DNA from: Thalassospira sp. TSL5-1 | Lineage (GTDB): Bacteria; Pseudomonadota; Alphaproteobacteria; Rhodospirillales; Thalassospiraceae | Length of the DNA stretch: 64,000 bases | Assembly (NCBI RefSeq): GCF_001907695.1 | Contig: NZ_KV880639.1 | Location: 136,103 to 200,102, forward strand | Direction of reading: 5' to 3' | In this document: positions 26,098 through 35,282 of the stretch, piece after piece | Numbering within the stretch: position 1 is the stretch's first letter | Layout of the letters: each line of letters starts with the position of its first letter | Position numbers and translations under genes: made by a program | Notes under the pieces: model-generated | Seen by the model: the letters and a program-made list of their open reading frames with translations, nothing else | What the model was told of the DNA's origin: nothing | The model's database searches: none

Positions 26098-28098
26098 ATG
26101 CTGCGCAAACTTCTGATCGCCAATCGCGGCGAAATTGCCTGCCGCGTTATTGCCACCGCAAAGCGCATGGGCATTACCACCGTTGCCGTTTATTCCGATG
26201 CCGACAAATCCGCCCTGCATGTACAACAGGCCGATGAAGCCTGGCATATTGGCGCAGCCGCCCCGGCGGAAAGTTACCTTCGATCTGACCGCTTGCTTGA
26301 CGTTATCGCGCAATCAGGGGCGGATGCCGTTCACCCAGGTTATGGTTTTTTATCCGAAAATGCCGATTTTGCCGATGCCGTTGCCAATAGCGGCGCTGTT
26401 TTTGTTGGCCCGCCTGCCAGCGCCATTCGCGCGATGGGGTCAAAATCCGAAGCCAAAAAAATTATGGCGGATGCTGGCGTGCCCCTGGTGCCCGGCTATC
26501 ATGGCAAGGATCAGGACCCGGACCTACTGGCGGCAGAAGCCGAAAAGATCGGCTATCCCGTGCTGATCAAGGCATCCGCGGGTGGCGGTGGTAAAGGCAT
26601 GCGTGCGGTTGAAAAACCCGAAGATTTCGCCGATGCCCTGACCAGTTGCAAACGCGAAGCGCGGTCCAGCTTTGGCGATGATCACTGCCTGATCGAAAAG
26701 CTGATTTCCCACCCCCGCCATGTCGAAATCCAGGTTTTTGCCGATGGCCACGGGAATGCCGTTTACCTGTTTGAACGCGATTGCTCCCTGCAACGTCGCC
26801 ACCAAAAAGTCATTGAAGAAGCCCCGGCCCCCGGCATGACGGAAGAATTGCGTGCGCAAATGGGCGAAGCAGCGGTCAACGCCGCACGCGCGATTGGCTA
26901 TCAGGGTGCTGGCACGGTTGAATTTTTGCTGGATGCCTCTGGCGCGTTTTATTTCATGGAAATGAATACCCGCCTGCAGGTCGAACATCCGGTGACGGAA
27001 ATGATTACGGGCGAAGATTTGGTGGAATGGCAATTGCGTGTTGCCAATGGTGAAGCCCTACCCAAAAACCAGGACCAGCTTTCCATTACCGGACATGCCT
27101 TTGAAGTCCGCCTGTATGCCGAAGATCCGCAAAACGACTTTTTGCCCGCCACCGGCACGTTGACGCATATGCACATGCCCACGGCAAACCGCCATATCCG
27201 CATTGATACCGGCGTTTATCAGGGCGGTGTTGTGTCCATTCATTATGACCCCATGATCGCCAAACTGATTGTCTGGGATCAGGACCGCACATCGGCGCTG
27301 CGCCGCTTGTCACGCGCGCTGGATGACGTACAAATCGTTGGCGTCACCACCAACACCGCCTTCCTTGCCAATATTGCCCGTCACCCGGCATTTGAACGGG
27401 GCGAGGTTGAAACCGGCTTTATCCCTGCCTATCAGGATGACCTGATTCCAGCGCCGTCCCTGCCCGATGACACTGCATTATGCTTTGCCGCACTGGAAAT
27501 ATTGCATCAGCGCGATTGCGAAGCCCGCAAATATGCACGCGCCAGCAACGATCCCTGGTCCCCCTGGAACAGCACAAATGGCTGGCGCATGAATGATGAC
27601 AACCATCATGACATTATCCTGCGTCATGGCGACGACGAGATATCCCTGAAACTGCATTACCGCGATTTTGGGCATATCTGCGACCTGCCGGATGGCACCT
27701 CTATCCGCATCGAACAGATCACACATGATAACGGTGAAATTGCTGCCATCCTGAACGGCATACGCAAACGCACCCAGGTGCGTTGCACCGGCAAAAGGCT
27801 GTCGGTTTTTCAACCGGGCCGGATGGACCGCCTTGAAATTGTTGACCCTTCCGAAAATGCAACGGGCAATGCAGCGGGGGGCGGCAACCTGAATGCGCCA
27901 ATGCCTGGCAAGATCATTGCCGTGATGGCAAAAAGCGGCGATGCTGTGCAGGCGGGTGACAAGCTGGTGATTATGGAGGCGATGAAAATGGAGCACACCA
28001 TTTTCGCCCCTGTCTCGGGAACCGTCCGCGATGTTTATTTTGCCGTCGGCGACCAGGTGGGCGACGGCGACGAATTGATCGCAATCGAGGAGGCCTGA
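26098..28098 (+). CDS. liuD: Methylcrotonyl-CoA carboxylase alpha subunit (biotin carboxylase and BCCP)
   Basis: ATP-dependent carboxylation of biotin for the leucine pathway. Of 666 residues, the biotin carboxylase part (1-~450) shows [13 protein letters not shown], the ATP-grasp glycine loop [11 protein letters not shown], and [15 protein letters not shown] linker domain follows. The C-terminal carrier domain has the biotinylation motif EAMKMEH with Lys630. The start at 26098 follows the hydratase stop by 4 bases and has AGGA 8 bases upstream. The frame from 26026 only extends back into the hydratase gene. Co-transcription with liuB and liuC is nearly certain. Confidence 0.95.
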   Translation: MLRKLLIANRGEIACRVIATAKRMGITTVAVYSDADKSALHVQQADEAWHIGAAAPAESYLRSDRLLDVIAQSGADAVHPGYGFLSENADFADAVANSGAVFVGPPASAIRAMGSKSEAKKIMADAGVPLVPGYHGKDQDPDLLAAEAEKIGYPVLIKASAGGGGKGMRAVEKPEDFADALTSCKREARSSFGDDHCLIEKLISHPRHVEIQVFADGHGNAVYLFERDCSLQRRHQKVIEEAPAPGMTEELRAQMGEAAVNAARAIGYQGAGTVEFLLDASGAFYFMEMNTRLQVEHPVTEMITGEDLVEWQLRVANGEALPKNQDQLSITGHAFEVRLYAEDPQNDFLPATGTLTHMHMPTANRHIRIDTGVYQGGVVSIHYDPMIAKLIVWDQDRTSALRRLSRALDDVQIVGVTTNTAFLANIARHPAFERGEVETGFIPAYQDDLIPAPSLPDDTALCFAALEILHQRDCEARKYARASNDPWSPWNSTNGWRMNDDNHHDIILRHGDDEISLKLHYRDFGHICDLPDGTSIRIEQITHDNGEIAAILNGIRKRTQVRCTGKRLSVFQPGRMDRLEIVDPSENATGNAAGGGNLNAPMPGKIIAVMAKSGDAVQAGDKLVIMEAMKMEHTIFAPVSGTVRDVYFAVGDQVGDGDELIAIEEA

Positions 28099-28100
28099 TC

Positions 28101-29024
28101 ATGCCACGCCGCACGCTGGGAACGCTGCCTAAACAGGTAAAGATCGTTGAAGTCGGCCCCCGTGATGGCCTGCAAAATGAAAAGGCGATGGTTTCCACTG
28201 CCACCAAAATCGAGTTGATCCATCGCCTGGGCGCAGCCGGCCTTTCCGTGATCGAGGCTTCGGCCTTTGTCAGCCCCAAATGGGTGCCGCAAATGGGCGA
28301 TGCTACCGACGTCATGACGGGTATTGAACGTCGTGATGGTATCACCTATCCAGTGCTGACGCCGAATATTAAAGGCCTTGAAGCCGCCATTGCCGCAGGC
28401 GCAACCGAAGTGGCGATTTTTGGCTCTGCTTCGGAAAGTTTCTCGCAAAAGAATATCAATTGTTCGATTGAGGAAAGCCTGAAACGTTTTCGTCCTGTCA
28501 TGACGGCTGCACGCAAAAACAATATTGCCGTGCGGGGATATGTTTCCTGTGTACTGGGCTGCCCGTATGAAGGCGATATTGCCCCGGACAAAGTTGCCAG
28601 TGTTGCCAACGAGCTTTTTAAAATGGGCTGTTATGAAGTCAGCCTGGGTGACACCATTGGCACCGGAACGCCGATAAAAGCGCAAAACATGATTGCTGCT
28701 GTGGCCGAACATGTACCGGTCGATAAGTTGGCGGCACATTTTCACGATACCTACGGTCAGGCACTGGCAAACCTGTTGGCGGTTATGCAGATGGGCATTG
28801 CCACAATTGACAGTTCGGTTGCCGGTTTGGGCGGCTGCCCCTACGCCCAGGGGGCCAGCGGCAATGTCGCCACCGAAGACGTTGTCTATATGCTAAACGG
28901 GCTGGGAATTGAAAGCGGCATAAACCTTGAAAAACTGGTGGAAACCGGCCACTGGATTTGCAGCCGCGTGGGTCGGCCATCAGCATCGAAGGCGCAATTG
29001 GCAATTTCCGCCCATATGATGTGA
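28101..29024 (+). CDS. liuE: Hydroxymethylglutaryl-CoA lyase
   Basis: Cleaves HMG-CoA to acetoacetate and acetyl-CoA, the last step of leucine breakdown. A 307-residue TIM-barrel lyase. The N-terminal [12 protein letters not shown] carries the catalytic Arg and metal-binding Asp. The metal-binding histidines are in [10 protein letters not shown]. The signature [14 protein letters not shown] contains the catalytic Cys246. It starts 2 bases after the carboxylase alpha stop. With leucine dehydrogenase at 14.7 kb the window covers the first and the last four steps. Branched-chain oxoacid dehydrogenase and isovaleryl-CoA dehydrogenase are not here. Confidence 0.96.
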   Translation: MPRRTLGTLPKQVKIVEVGPRDGLQNEKAMVSTATKIELIHRLGAAGLSVIEASAFVSPKWVPQMGDATDVMTGIERRDGITYPVLTPNIKGLEAAIAAGATEVAIFGSASESFSQKNINCSIEESLKRFRPVMTAARKNNIAVRGYVSCVLGCPYEGDIAPDKVASVANELFKMGCYEVSLGDTIGTGTPIKAQNMIAAVAEHVPVDKLAAHFHDTYGQALANLLAVMQMGIATIDSSVAGLGGCPYAQGASGNVATEDVVYMLNGLGIESGINLEKLVETGHWICSRVGRPSASKAQLAISAHMM

Positions 29025-29058
29025 TGACAATGGGCATAAAAGGGCCCCAAAACAAAGA

Positions 29059-29087
29059 CACCCCGCTGCCAGGCTGGCAGAGGGGTG
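29059..29087. terminator. Terminator between liuE and the chemoreceptor gene
   Basis: Two stacked stems (CACCCC/GGGGTG and CTGCCAG/CTGGCAG with one mismatch). On the minus strand it is followed by TCTTTGTTTT. It lies between convergent genes and may serve both. Confidence 0.7.
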
Positions 29088-29130
29088 AAAATACTTTACC
29101 GATTTGAAGTTAGGGCATCCCGGAACGATC

Positions 29131-30795
29131 TCAGGCCGTTCTCACGGCCTCAAGAAACTGATCCACCCGACCCCGCAAAACTTCGGACTGCTGGGAAAGT
29201 TCGCCGGACGCAGAAAGAACCTGCTGGGCTGCTGCTCCGGTGCTTGATGCCGCTTCCGTCACACCGTAAATATTGTGCGAGACATCATTGGTTCCCTGTG
29301 AAGCCTGCTGGATATTGCGGGTGATTTCTCCTGTTGCGGCCCCTTGCTGCTCAACAGCACTGGCAATGCTTGCGGCAATCTCGTTGAGTTCTGAAATGGT
29401 TGTCCCAATGCCCTGAATGGCCGAAACCGCACTTCGGGTTTCATTCTGGATCGCACTGATCTGGCTGGTAATTTCGTCCGTCGCCCGTGCGGTGGCCGAT
29501 GCCAGATTTTTCACTTCAGCCGCCACCACGGCAAAACCCTTGCCTGCCTCACCGGCGCGCGCAGCCTCGATGGTCGCATTCAGTGCCAACAGGTTGGTCT
29601 GGTTGGCAATGTCGTTAATCAGATTAACCACCTCACCAATGCGAAGTGCCGCCTCGGCCAGACCTTCCACCTGCGCATTGGTTCGGGTTGCATCTTCCGT
29701 CGCTTTTGATGCGATTTGGGCAGAATGACTCACCCGCCCACTAATTTCATCAATAGAAGAACTCAGTTGTTCGGTGGCGCTGGCAACCGTTTGCACGTTC
29801 GTCGAGGCCTCATCGGCTGCCGCTGCCACGGCAGTAGATTGCCGACTGGTTTGTTCTGCCGTTGCCGTCATCGACTGTGCCGTTACCTGCATCTCCGTTG
29901 CCGCCGAAGCAAAACCGTTCAGAACATCAGCAACGTCCTGATCAAACTCTTTGGTCAAACGTTCGATCAAGTCAGCACGCGCCTGCCTTAAGCGAACCTG
30001 TTCTTTCTCATACTCTGCCATTTCGTCTGCTTTTATCATGTTTTCCTGGAAAACCAGCACGGCCTTGGACATTTCACCAATTTCGTCTCCGCGTTCCTGT
30101 CCCGGAATGCGAATGGTCTTGTTGCCGCCCGCAAGATCACGCATTGCATGGGTAATCTGGCTAATTGGTTTTGAAATACCGGTGCCAATAATCCATGCAG
30201 CCAAGCCCCCCACCAGCAGTGCAATAACGGCAACAATGATCATCGATATAACTGCTTCGCCGATGGCTTTATCCGCCCTTGGACCAAGTTCGTCCTGCTC
30301 GGCTTTGATATCAAGCTTCAGCTTTTCCAGGTCTTCCGCAAGCTTCGGGCCCAGCGGCTCCAGCTTCTGTTTAAAAATCTGGTCCCGCTCGGCCTGGGAT
30401 TGAGCCGCAACCAGGTCCCTGAAAGCTTCTTTATATTGTTCGATCAGGTCATCGTTCCGATTACCAACCGCAACGCGGTCTGGCCGGATCAAGAGGGATA
30501 AAAGCTGTTCGTTATATTTGTCAGTACCTTCCAAACGATCTTTTCCGCGCGCAATGGCATCGGCAGACCCATTTGTCATGTACTGATAGGTAGCAACACG
30601 GGCTTCAAGCAAATTGGCCTGCACACGCCCGGCCTGAAGCGATTGCAAAGAAATCTGGCGATAACGGGAAAAATTATCATCGGCAGAACGCAACGACACA
30701 ACACCAATGGCCGCCACCACCAGCAACAGCAAAAGTACAACGGCGAAACCACCAAATACCTTTTGCGGTACAGCGATCTTTTTAAGAAAATCCAC
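29131..30795 (-). CDS. Methyl-accepting chemotaxis protein
   Basis: A 554-residue transmembrane chemoreceptor. TM1 spans about 14-34, then a helical periplasmic sensor of ~150 residues (HBM-like four-helix pattern, with RYRQISLQSLQAGRV near its start), TM2 about 183-205, HAMP about 205-260 and a long cytoplasmic coiled coil. The signalling tip NATIEAARAGEAGKGFAVVAAEVKNLA binds CheA/CheW, and Glu/Gln-rich helices on both sides carry methylation sites. No CheB/CheR pentapeptide is seen at the C-terminus. The ligand is unknown. HBM sensors in other bacteria bind TCA intermediates or related acids. Monocistronic. Confidence 0.95.
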   Translation of the reverse strand: MDFLKKIAVPQKVFGGFAVVLLLLLVVAAIGVVSLRSADDNFSRYRQISLQSLQAGRVQANLLEARVATYQYMTNGSADAIARGKDRLEGTDKYNEQLLSLLIRPDRVAVGNRNDDLIEQYKEAFRDLVAAQSQAERDQIFKQKLEPLGPKLAEDLEKLKLDIKAEQDELGPRADKAIGEAVISMIIVAVIALLVGGLAAWIIGTGISKPISQITHAMRDLAGGNKTIRIPGQERGDEIGEMSKAVLVFQENMIKADEMAEYEKEQVRLRQARADLIERLTKEFDQDVADVLNGFASAATEMQVTAQSMTATAEQTSRQSTAVAAAADEASTNVQTVASATEQLSSSIDEISGRVSHSAQIASKATEDATRTNAQVEGLAEAALRIGEVVNLINDIANQTNLLALNATIEAARAGEAGKGFAVVAAEVKNLASATARATDEITSQISAIQNETRSAVSAIQGIGTTISELNEIAASIASAVEQQGAATGEITRNIQQASQGTNDVSHNIYGVTEAASSTGAAAQQVLSASGELSQQSEVLRGRVDQFLEAVRTA

Positions 30796-31359
30796 CTTTT
30801 GAGTCCCCCTTGATCATGCCGACTATCTCGCAATGGTAAAATCGGAAAGTCGCGCAATCATTCCTCATCAACGGACGACAGAAAAAGAGGGAAACCAAAA
30901 TGAATCTAAGGCGTTACAAAGTGTTAGCCCATGAAACGCCAAGCCTGGAAAACATTCTGGAACGTGACTCATATTCAATCACGAGGTATCATCAAATATG
31001 GAATAATCATCCTTGACTGAGTCAAAAATTCAGCAGCACAGCATAACGCACCACTTGAAATATTAATTTGAGCACTCACTCTTGGCATAACTCACATTGC
31101 TTGAGCAAACCCCGAGCGCCAAAGAAAGCGAAGATGTATTCCTAATCAGACCCCTTAACCGAGAGCTCCAACCTCTAAATATTTCTGTCAACTTCATACC
31201 CCGGCCATTTTGTCCCCCAATCGCCGGGTACACATCCTCATATCGGACAGCAGCCACAATGGTACACAAAATACCCTTTTTCAAGCAGAAAAAGAAAACA
31301 CCCGATCAGAAATGGTTCAAAAATAAACCAGAATATAATAGTGATCGAGCTTAACCCAT
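30796..31359. other. AT-rich non-coding stretch between chemoreceptor and orphan HTH gene
   Basis: About 560 bases with noticeably lower GC than the surroundings. Frames on either strand lack ribosome sites and normal composition. It contains the 13-base palindrome TTGAC-TGA-GTCAA at 31013-31025. Otherwise nothing recognisable. Confidence 0.5.
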
Positions 31360-31794
31360 ATGAAAAGCTGCCTAAGCGCCCGCATCAGAACTGCCCGGAA
31401 ATACTTGGGAATGACAACATCTCAAGCTGCCGAGCTGGCCGGATTGACACGAAAGTCATGGGAAAGATATGAGCTGGACAAAAACGAACCACGCGCCACA
31501 TCGTTGACCATGCTTGTCGAAAACGGAATAGACGGCACATGGCTGTTGACGGGAAAAGGCAATATGACATCGAGTAACGCGGAAAGGTCCCCTCTCACAC
31601 TTGATCCGGACCTTTTGAAAAACATCATCGAAGAGCTTGAAAATTTTCGCCAAAAACACAATCCGGATTGGACCACCCAACAAATTTCCCAGATTATCTC
31701 GCTTGGCTACCAAATGACAGAGGCACAGGAAACCGCCGAACGGAAAGATGCTATTAGAAACCTCCAATTCCTAATGCGGGCTGCAACATTATAA
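31360..31794 (+). CDS. Orphan Xre-type HTH protein, phage-repressor-like
   Basis: A 144-residue protein. The N-terminal HTH (LSARIRTARKYLGMTTSQAAELAGLTRKSWERYELDKNEPRATSLTMLVENGIDGTWLLTGKG) has the layout of phage CI-like and Bro-type regulators, including the characteristic GIDGTWLLTG end. The C-terminal ~75 residues (after LDPDLLKNIIEEL) are helical and may mediate dimerisation. Codon use looks more AT-rich than that of its neighbours, and the flanks are non-coding. This fits a horizontally acquired gene or the remnant of a small mobile element. No integrase, toxin or other phage gene lies nearby. The ribosome site is weak. A target cannot be named. Confidence 0.75.
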   Translation: MKSCLSARIRTARKYLGMTTSQAAELAGLTRKSWERYELDKNEPRATSLTMLVENGIDGTWLLTGKGNMTSSNAERSPLTLDPDLLKNIIEELENFRQKHNPDWTTQQISQIISLGYQMTEAQETAERKDAIRNLQFLMRAATL

Positions 31795-31928
31795 CCTGCC
31801 GAAATATCCTTAAGCCACCGCGCAGCATCGCCTGTAACAGTGATGTGATCAATTCTGTCCGATTTCATCGCCAGCATCAAACCTCCCCACACCAGGGAGC
31901 AAAAATTACGCGACATTCTCGTCCGCAA
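31707..31928 (-). CDS. Possible small protein with TTG start (uncertain)
   Basis: A 73-codon minus-strand frame starting at TTG with AGGAGG 10 bases upstream, a better ribosome site than most genes here. It overlaps the 3' end of the orphan HTH gene in antisense. The first ~45 residues (through KSDRIDHITVTGDAARWLKDISAG) look protein-like. The rest is simply the antisense of the HTH gene. No family is recognised. Coding is a guess. Confidence 0.2.
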   Translation of the reverse strand: MRTRMSRNFCSLVWGGLMLAMKSDRIDHITVTGDAARWLKDISAGYNVAARIRNWRFLIASFRSAVSCASVIW

Positions 31929-32157
31929 GAATAGCTAGCCTCCTATTCCTGAGAGAGAGGGCTGGGACAAAAAAGAACCAAAAGGTATAAACACTGCGGT
32001 CAGAAGCTACCTTTCTTCCTTAGCAACCTGCGACGAGTCGCCCTTCAGCACGCCAAAAGGACACAAACAGACCCAGTATACCTTGATACCAGGTAAAAAA
32101 AGGGTGCCTCAGAAAATAGGGCACCCTTTTGCAACCACATTCATTTTGCAAACGACG
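31795..32157. other. Non-coding stretch downstream of the orphan HTH gene
   Basis: About 360 bases, apart from the doubtful TTG-start frame, ending in the terminator of the sulfite reductase operon. No repeats or attachment-site-like duplications were found. Confidence 0.45.
32098..32130. terminator. Terminator of the cysI operon
   Basis: Perfect 11-bp stem AAAAGGGTGCC/GGCACCCTTTT with an 11-base loop. It works in either direction and lies just after the DUF934 gene. Confidence 0.9.
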
Positions 32158-32685
32158 TCAAGAGCCGCCAGAATCAAGAACCGCCCGCCGCCGTTCCCGC
32201 AGGGAACCCGCGGTCGCCCGGCCATCACCAGTTGGCTGATAATAAACCGTCATATCCCGCAAAGCAGCCCGCACCTTTTCAAGCGCCTTATCGGGCATAT
32301 CGGCCAGATCATAAGCATCAAAGCCGCAACGGTGCATATTCAGAATCTGATCACGCAGCACATCGCCAACAGCACGCAACTCGCCCTGATAACGATAACG
32401 TTCGCGCAAAATACGTGCATAAGAATATCCACGTCCATCCGTGTAGGCCGGAAATTTCACCGCAATCAACGATAGACGGTTGACATGATCAGCCAGTTCC
32501 TCAGGTGCATCACCGGGCACCAGCAGAACACCCAACCTGCCATTACGCGCAATCAGGGCATCACGTTCCGCGTTAAAGCGATTCAGGCTGACCAGAATGT
32601 TCTCGCCGCCTTCCGGAACCTGCGCCTCGTCATCAAGCGTGACCCATTCATTATCAATCACGGTGTCATTTTTAACGATCGCCAT
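32158..32685 (-). CDS. DUF934 family protein linked to sulfite reductase
   Basis: A 175-residue cytoplasmic protein of the DUF934 family, which is found beside cysI-type reductases in alpha- and betaproteobacteria and is thought to assist assimilatory sulfite reduction. Visible blocks are LLVPGDAPEEL, LIAVKFPAYTDGRGYSYARILRERYRYQGELRAVGDVLRDQ and MHRCGFDAYDL. The function at the reaction level is unknown. The start is chosen at 32685, where AGGAGGT lies 6 bases upstream. The frame from 32733 has no such site. It overlaps the end of cysI by 14 bases, so translation is coupled. Confidence 0.88.
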   Translation of the reverse strand: MAIVKNDTVIDNEWVTLDDEAQVPEGGENILVSLNRFNAERDALIARNGRLGVLLVPGDAPEELADHVNRLSLIAVKFPAYTDGRGYSYARILRERYRYQGELRAVGDVLRDQILNMHRCGFDAYDLADMPDKALEKVRAALRDMTVYYQPTGDGRATAGSLRERRRAVLDSGGS

Positions 32686-34327
32686 AAAGCACCTCCTTGA
32701 ACGGGTCCATGCCAACACGGCGATAGGTATCAATGAAACGTTCGCCCACAGTGCGAATGTCGATATAGCGCGTAATCAGCGATTCAATGGCATCGACCAC
32801 TTCGGCTTCCGAGAAACCGGCCCCGGCGATTTTACCAATCGAGGCATCCTGGCTGGCGTCACCACCCAGCGTGATCTGGTAAAACTCCTTGCCGCGCTTA
32901 TCGAGGCCCAGAATACCGATATGCCCGACATGGTGATGACCGCAGGCATTAATGCAGCCCGAAATCTTGATCTTGAGCTCGCCAATATCATACTGGCGGT
33001 CAAGGTCGCCAAAACGTTCGGAAATACGCTGCGACAACGGAATGGAACGTGCTGTTGCCAGCGCGCAATAATCCAGCCCCGGGCAGGCAATAATATCGGT
33101 CACAAAACCGAGATTGGCCGTTGCCAGACCCGCATTTTTCAGTTCCGCCCACAAGGCAAAAAGTTGAGCCTTTTTAACATGTGGCAAAACAAGGTTTTGT
33201 TCGTGAGTTACACGCACATCACCAAAGCTGTACTGATCGGCAAGGTCACCCACCAGTTCCATCTGATCGGCTGTAGCATCACCGGGAATACCGCCAATCG
33301 GTTTTAGCGAAATATTGGCAATGGCATAACCGGGCTGCTTATGCGCAATCACATTGGAACGCACCCAGGCGGCAAAATCCGGGTGGGCCTGCTTGCGGCG
33401 TTCAAATTCCGGGTCATTATCCTGCAATTCTTCAAAGGCAGGCGGGGCGAATTGTGCAACATATTGCGCAATCTCATCATCGCCAACACGCAGCGAACCG
33501 TCTTTGATTTTCGCCCATTCCTCTTCCACCAGGCGGCTGATTTCCTTAACACCCACCTCGTGAACCAGAATTTTGATACGCGCCTTGTATTTGTTATCCC
33601 GGCGGCCAAAGCGGTTATACACCCGCAAAATGGCTTCCAGATACGAGAACAGGTCATTCTTGCCAATAAAATCGCGAATGGTTTTACCCACAAAAGGTGT
33701 GCGGCCAAGACCACCGCCGACAATCACCTCGAACCCGATTTCACCGGCGTCATTTTTGTGCATCCGCAGGCCAATATCGTGCACTCGAACGGCAGCACGG
33801 TCATTGGGCGACCCGGTCACGGCAATTTTGAATTTGCGCGGCAGATAGGTAAATTCCGGGTGGAAGGTGGACCACTGACGGATCAGTTCGCAATAGGGGC
33901 GCGGATCTTCGATCTCGTCAGCCGCGGCACCGGCATACTGATCAGTCGTCGTGTTACGAATACAATTGCCAGACGTCTGAATGGCGTGCATCTCCACCGT
34001 CGCCAGATCATCAAGCGCATCGGGAATTTCATTCAGCTTCGGCCAGTTGAACTGGATGTTCTGGCGCGTGGTAAAATGCCCATAACCCTTGTCATAAGTC
34101 CGCGCGATATAACCCAGCTTGCGCATCTGGTCGCCATTCATGGTACCATAGGGCACGGCAATGCGCAGCATATAGGCATGAAGCTGCAAATAAACACCAT
34201 TCATCAAACGCAGCGGCTTGAACTGGTCTTCGGTCAACTCACCGGACAAACGGCGGGCTACCTGGTCGCGAAACTGTGCGGTACGTTCCGCAACAAGCTG
34301 GCGGTCAAAATCATCATAACGATACAT
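32672..34327 (-). CDS. cysI: Nitrite/sulfite reductase hemoprotein (assimilatory sulfite reductase)
   Basis: Siroheme and [4Fe-4S] enzyme reducing sulfite to sulfide with six electrons. The 551 residues match the single-subunit or beta-subunit family. The first half-repeat contains RQNIQFNWPKLNEIPDAL and SGNCIRNTTTD. The cluster ligands are CPGLDYC and GCINAC in the C-terminal half (patterns CX5C and CX3C), and GHHHVGHIGI follows. No flavoprotein cysJ is adjacent, so the electron donor is probably ferredoxin or a reductase encoded elsewhere. It is flanked by DUF2849 upstream (12 bases) and DUF934 downstream (overlap), an arrangement that points to sulfur assimilation rather than nitrite use. 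Confidence 0.93.
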   Translation of the reverse strand: MYRYDDFDRQLVAERTAQFRDQVARRLSGELTEDQFKPLRLMNGVYLQLHAYMLRIAVPYGTMNGDQMRKLGYIARTYDKGYGHFTTRQNIQFNWPKLNEIPDALDDLATVEMHAIQTSGNCIRNTTTDQYAGAAADEIEDPRPYCELIRQWSTFHPEFTYLPRKFKIAVTGSPNDRAAVRVHDIGLRMHKNDAGEIGFEVIVGGGLGRTPFVGKTIRDFIGKNDLFSYLEAILRVYNRFGRRDNKYKARIKILVHEVGVKEISRLVEEEWAKIKDGSLRVGDDEIAQYVAQFAPPAFEELQDNDPEFERRKQAHPDFAAWVRSNVIAHKQPGYAIANISLKPIGGIPGDATADQMELVGDLADQYSFGDVRVTHEQNLVLPHVKKAQLFALWAELKNAGLATANLGFVTDIIACPGLDYCALATARSIPLSQRISERFGDLDRQYDIGELKIKISGCINACGHHHVGHIGILGLDKRGKEFYQITLGGDASQDASIGKIAGAGFSEAEVVDAIESLITRYIDIRTVGERFIDTYRRVGMDPFKEVLYGDR

Positions 34328-34339
34328 AATGTATCCTCC

Positions 34340-34633
34340 TTATCCCGCCTGATAACCAAGATCAGTCCGAACGCTTGGCCCCAAAGTCCGCAGAACTTCG
34401 CGGTATTTGGTTGGTGCCAGCACACCATCCTCATGGGCAACATCAATCAAATACGGTCCAACAACCGTAATTTGCTGTTTTTCGGTGTTTGCCCGCGCCA
34501 GCAGGGCTTCGGCCTGCTCTGCATCCTCGGCGCAAACAGCCTGTCGGATGTCGGTGCTCCAGCCCTCATCAGCGGTCATAAACACCGCGAGGCCATCATC
34601 AAGCCGGTTTGCCGTAACAACTTGCAAGGACAT
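34340..34633 (-). CDS. DUF2849 family small protein
   Basis: A 97-residue protein of the DUF2849 family, normally encoded just before cysI in Rhizobiales and Rhodospirillales. It begins MSLQVVTANRLDDGLAVFM and has a helix AVCAEDAEQAEALLARANTEK, then the strand VVGPYLIDV that ends the domain. No catalytic motif is visible, and its role in sulfite reduction is unknown. It is first in the three-gene operon and its stop lies 12 bases before cysI. Confidence 0.85.
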   Translation of the reverse strand: MSLQVVTANRLDDGLAVFMTADEGWSTDIRQAVCAEDAEQAEALLARANTEKQQITVVGPYLIDVAHEDGVLAPTKYREVLRTLGPSVRTDLGYQAG

Positions 34634-34732
34634 TGGGTTCTCTCAGACAGTAAATCTCTCATGGGTGCCCGCGCGGAACCGGGCTTTTATTGTGTAGAAT
34701 TTGGCCTATTGCATTATATTTGTCAAGTTTTT

Positions 34733-34755
34733 TTGTTAAATACCATGAATAACAA
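34733..34755. promoter_or_regulatory. Inverted repeat in the cysI/DUF1489 divergent region
   Basis: Arms TTGTTA and TAACAA with an 11-base spacer, in very AT-rich DNA about 100 bases upstream of the DUF2849 start. The dimension fits a LysR-type or similar dimer site. No regulator gene is adjacent. Confidence 0.35.
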
Positions 34756-34838
34756 ATTTTTAATGTTAATAATAGCAACCTTGACGCTCCGCATTCCCTC
34801 GGCTAGTGCACATGAAGCCCCATCAACAGATTGCACCC

Positions 34839-35255
34839 ATGCCCCAGAACCTGATCAAATTGAGTGTCGGCACCGAAAGCCCGGAAACACTGCGCCAGTG
34901 GCAGGAATATATGCGCCAGACTTATGGCCGCATTTATCACACCACCCGCATGACTCCGAAACGACGCGACGACGTTCTGGAGGGTGGCTCTATTTACTGG
35001 GTGATCAAAGGTGCAATTCGCTGCCGTCAGCGCGTGATTGACCTGGAAGAATTCACCGACGAGGCCGGGATCAAACATTGCCGCATCGTGCTGGACCCGG
35101 ACCTGATTGAAACGGCGGCCTACCCGTTTCGTGCCTTTCAGGGCTGGCGCTATCTGGCCGAGGACAAAACCCCGCCCGATGCCAAAAGCAGTGGCACGGA
35201 TGATGCCCTGCCCGAAGACATGGCAATGGAACTGCGCGATTTGGGCCTGATTTAA
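34839..35255 (+). CDS. DUF1489 family protein
   Basis: A 138-residue cytoplasmic protein recognised as DUF1489 from its opening NLIKLSVGTESPETLRQWQ and the central block THHTTRMTPKRR-type run ending DDVLEGGSIYWVIKGAIRCRQRV. The family is almost confined to Alphaproteobacteria and has no known function. Its basic and aromatic core suggests nucleotide or RNA contact, which is speculation. The frame opens at 34806 (GTG) and has an ATG at 34812. The ATG at 34839 is preferred because it matches the N-terminus of the family, although no start has a clear ribosome site. Confidence 0.85.
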   Translation: MPQNLIKLSVGTESPETLRQWQEYMRQTYGRIYHTTRMTPKRRDDVLEGGSIYWVIKGAIRCRQRVIDLEEFTDEAGIKHCRIVLDPDLIETAAYPFRAFQGWRYLAEDKTPPDAKSSGTDDALPEDMAMELRDLGLI

Positions 35256-35282
35256 GCCCAACGCCTTTCGCACGGGCTGTAA

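Noticed and set aside
31097..31354. 85-residue frame before the orphan HTH gene
   Set aside because: No ribosome site, low-complexity Lys-rich end, and no protein-like pattern.
33341..35041. 566-residue plus-strand frame opposite cysI, with a signal-peptide-like stretch near 34744
   Set aside because: Mostly antisense of cysI. The signal-like part (MNNKFLMLIIATL...) overlaps the DUF1489 start in another phase and lacks a ribosome site, so it is probably chance.
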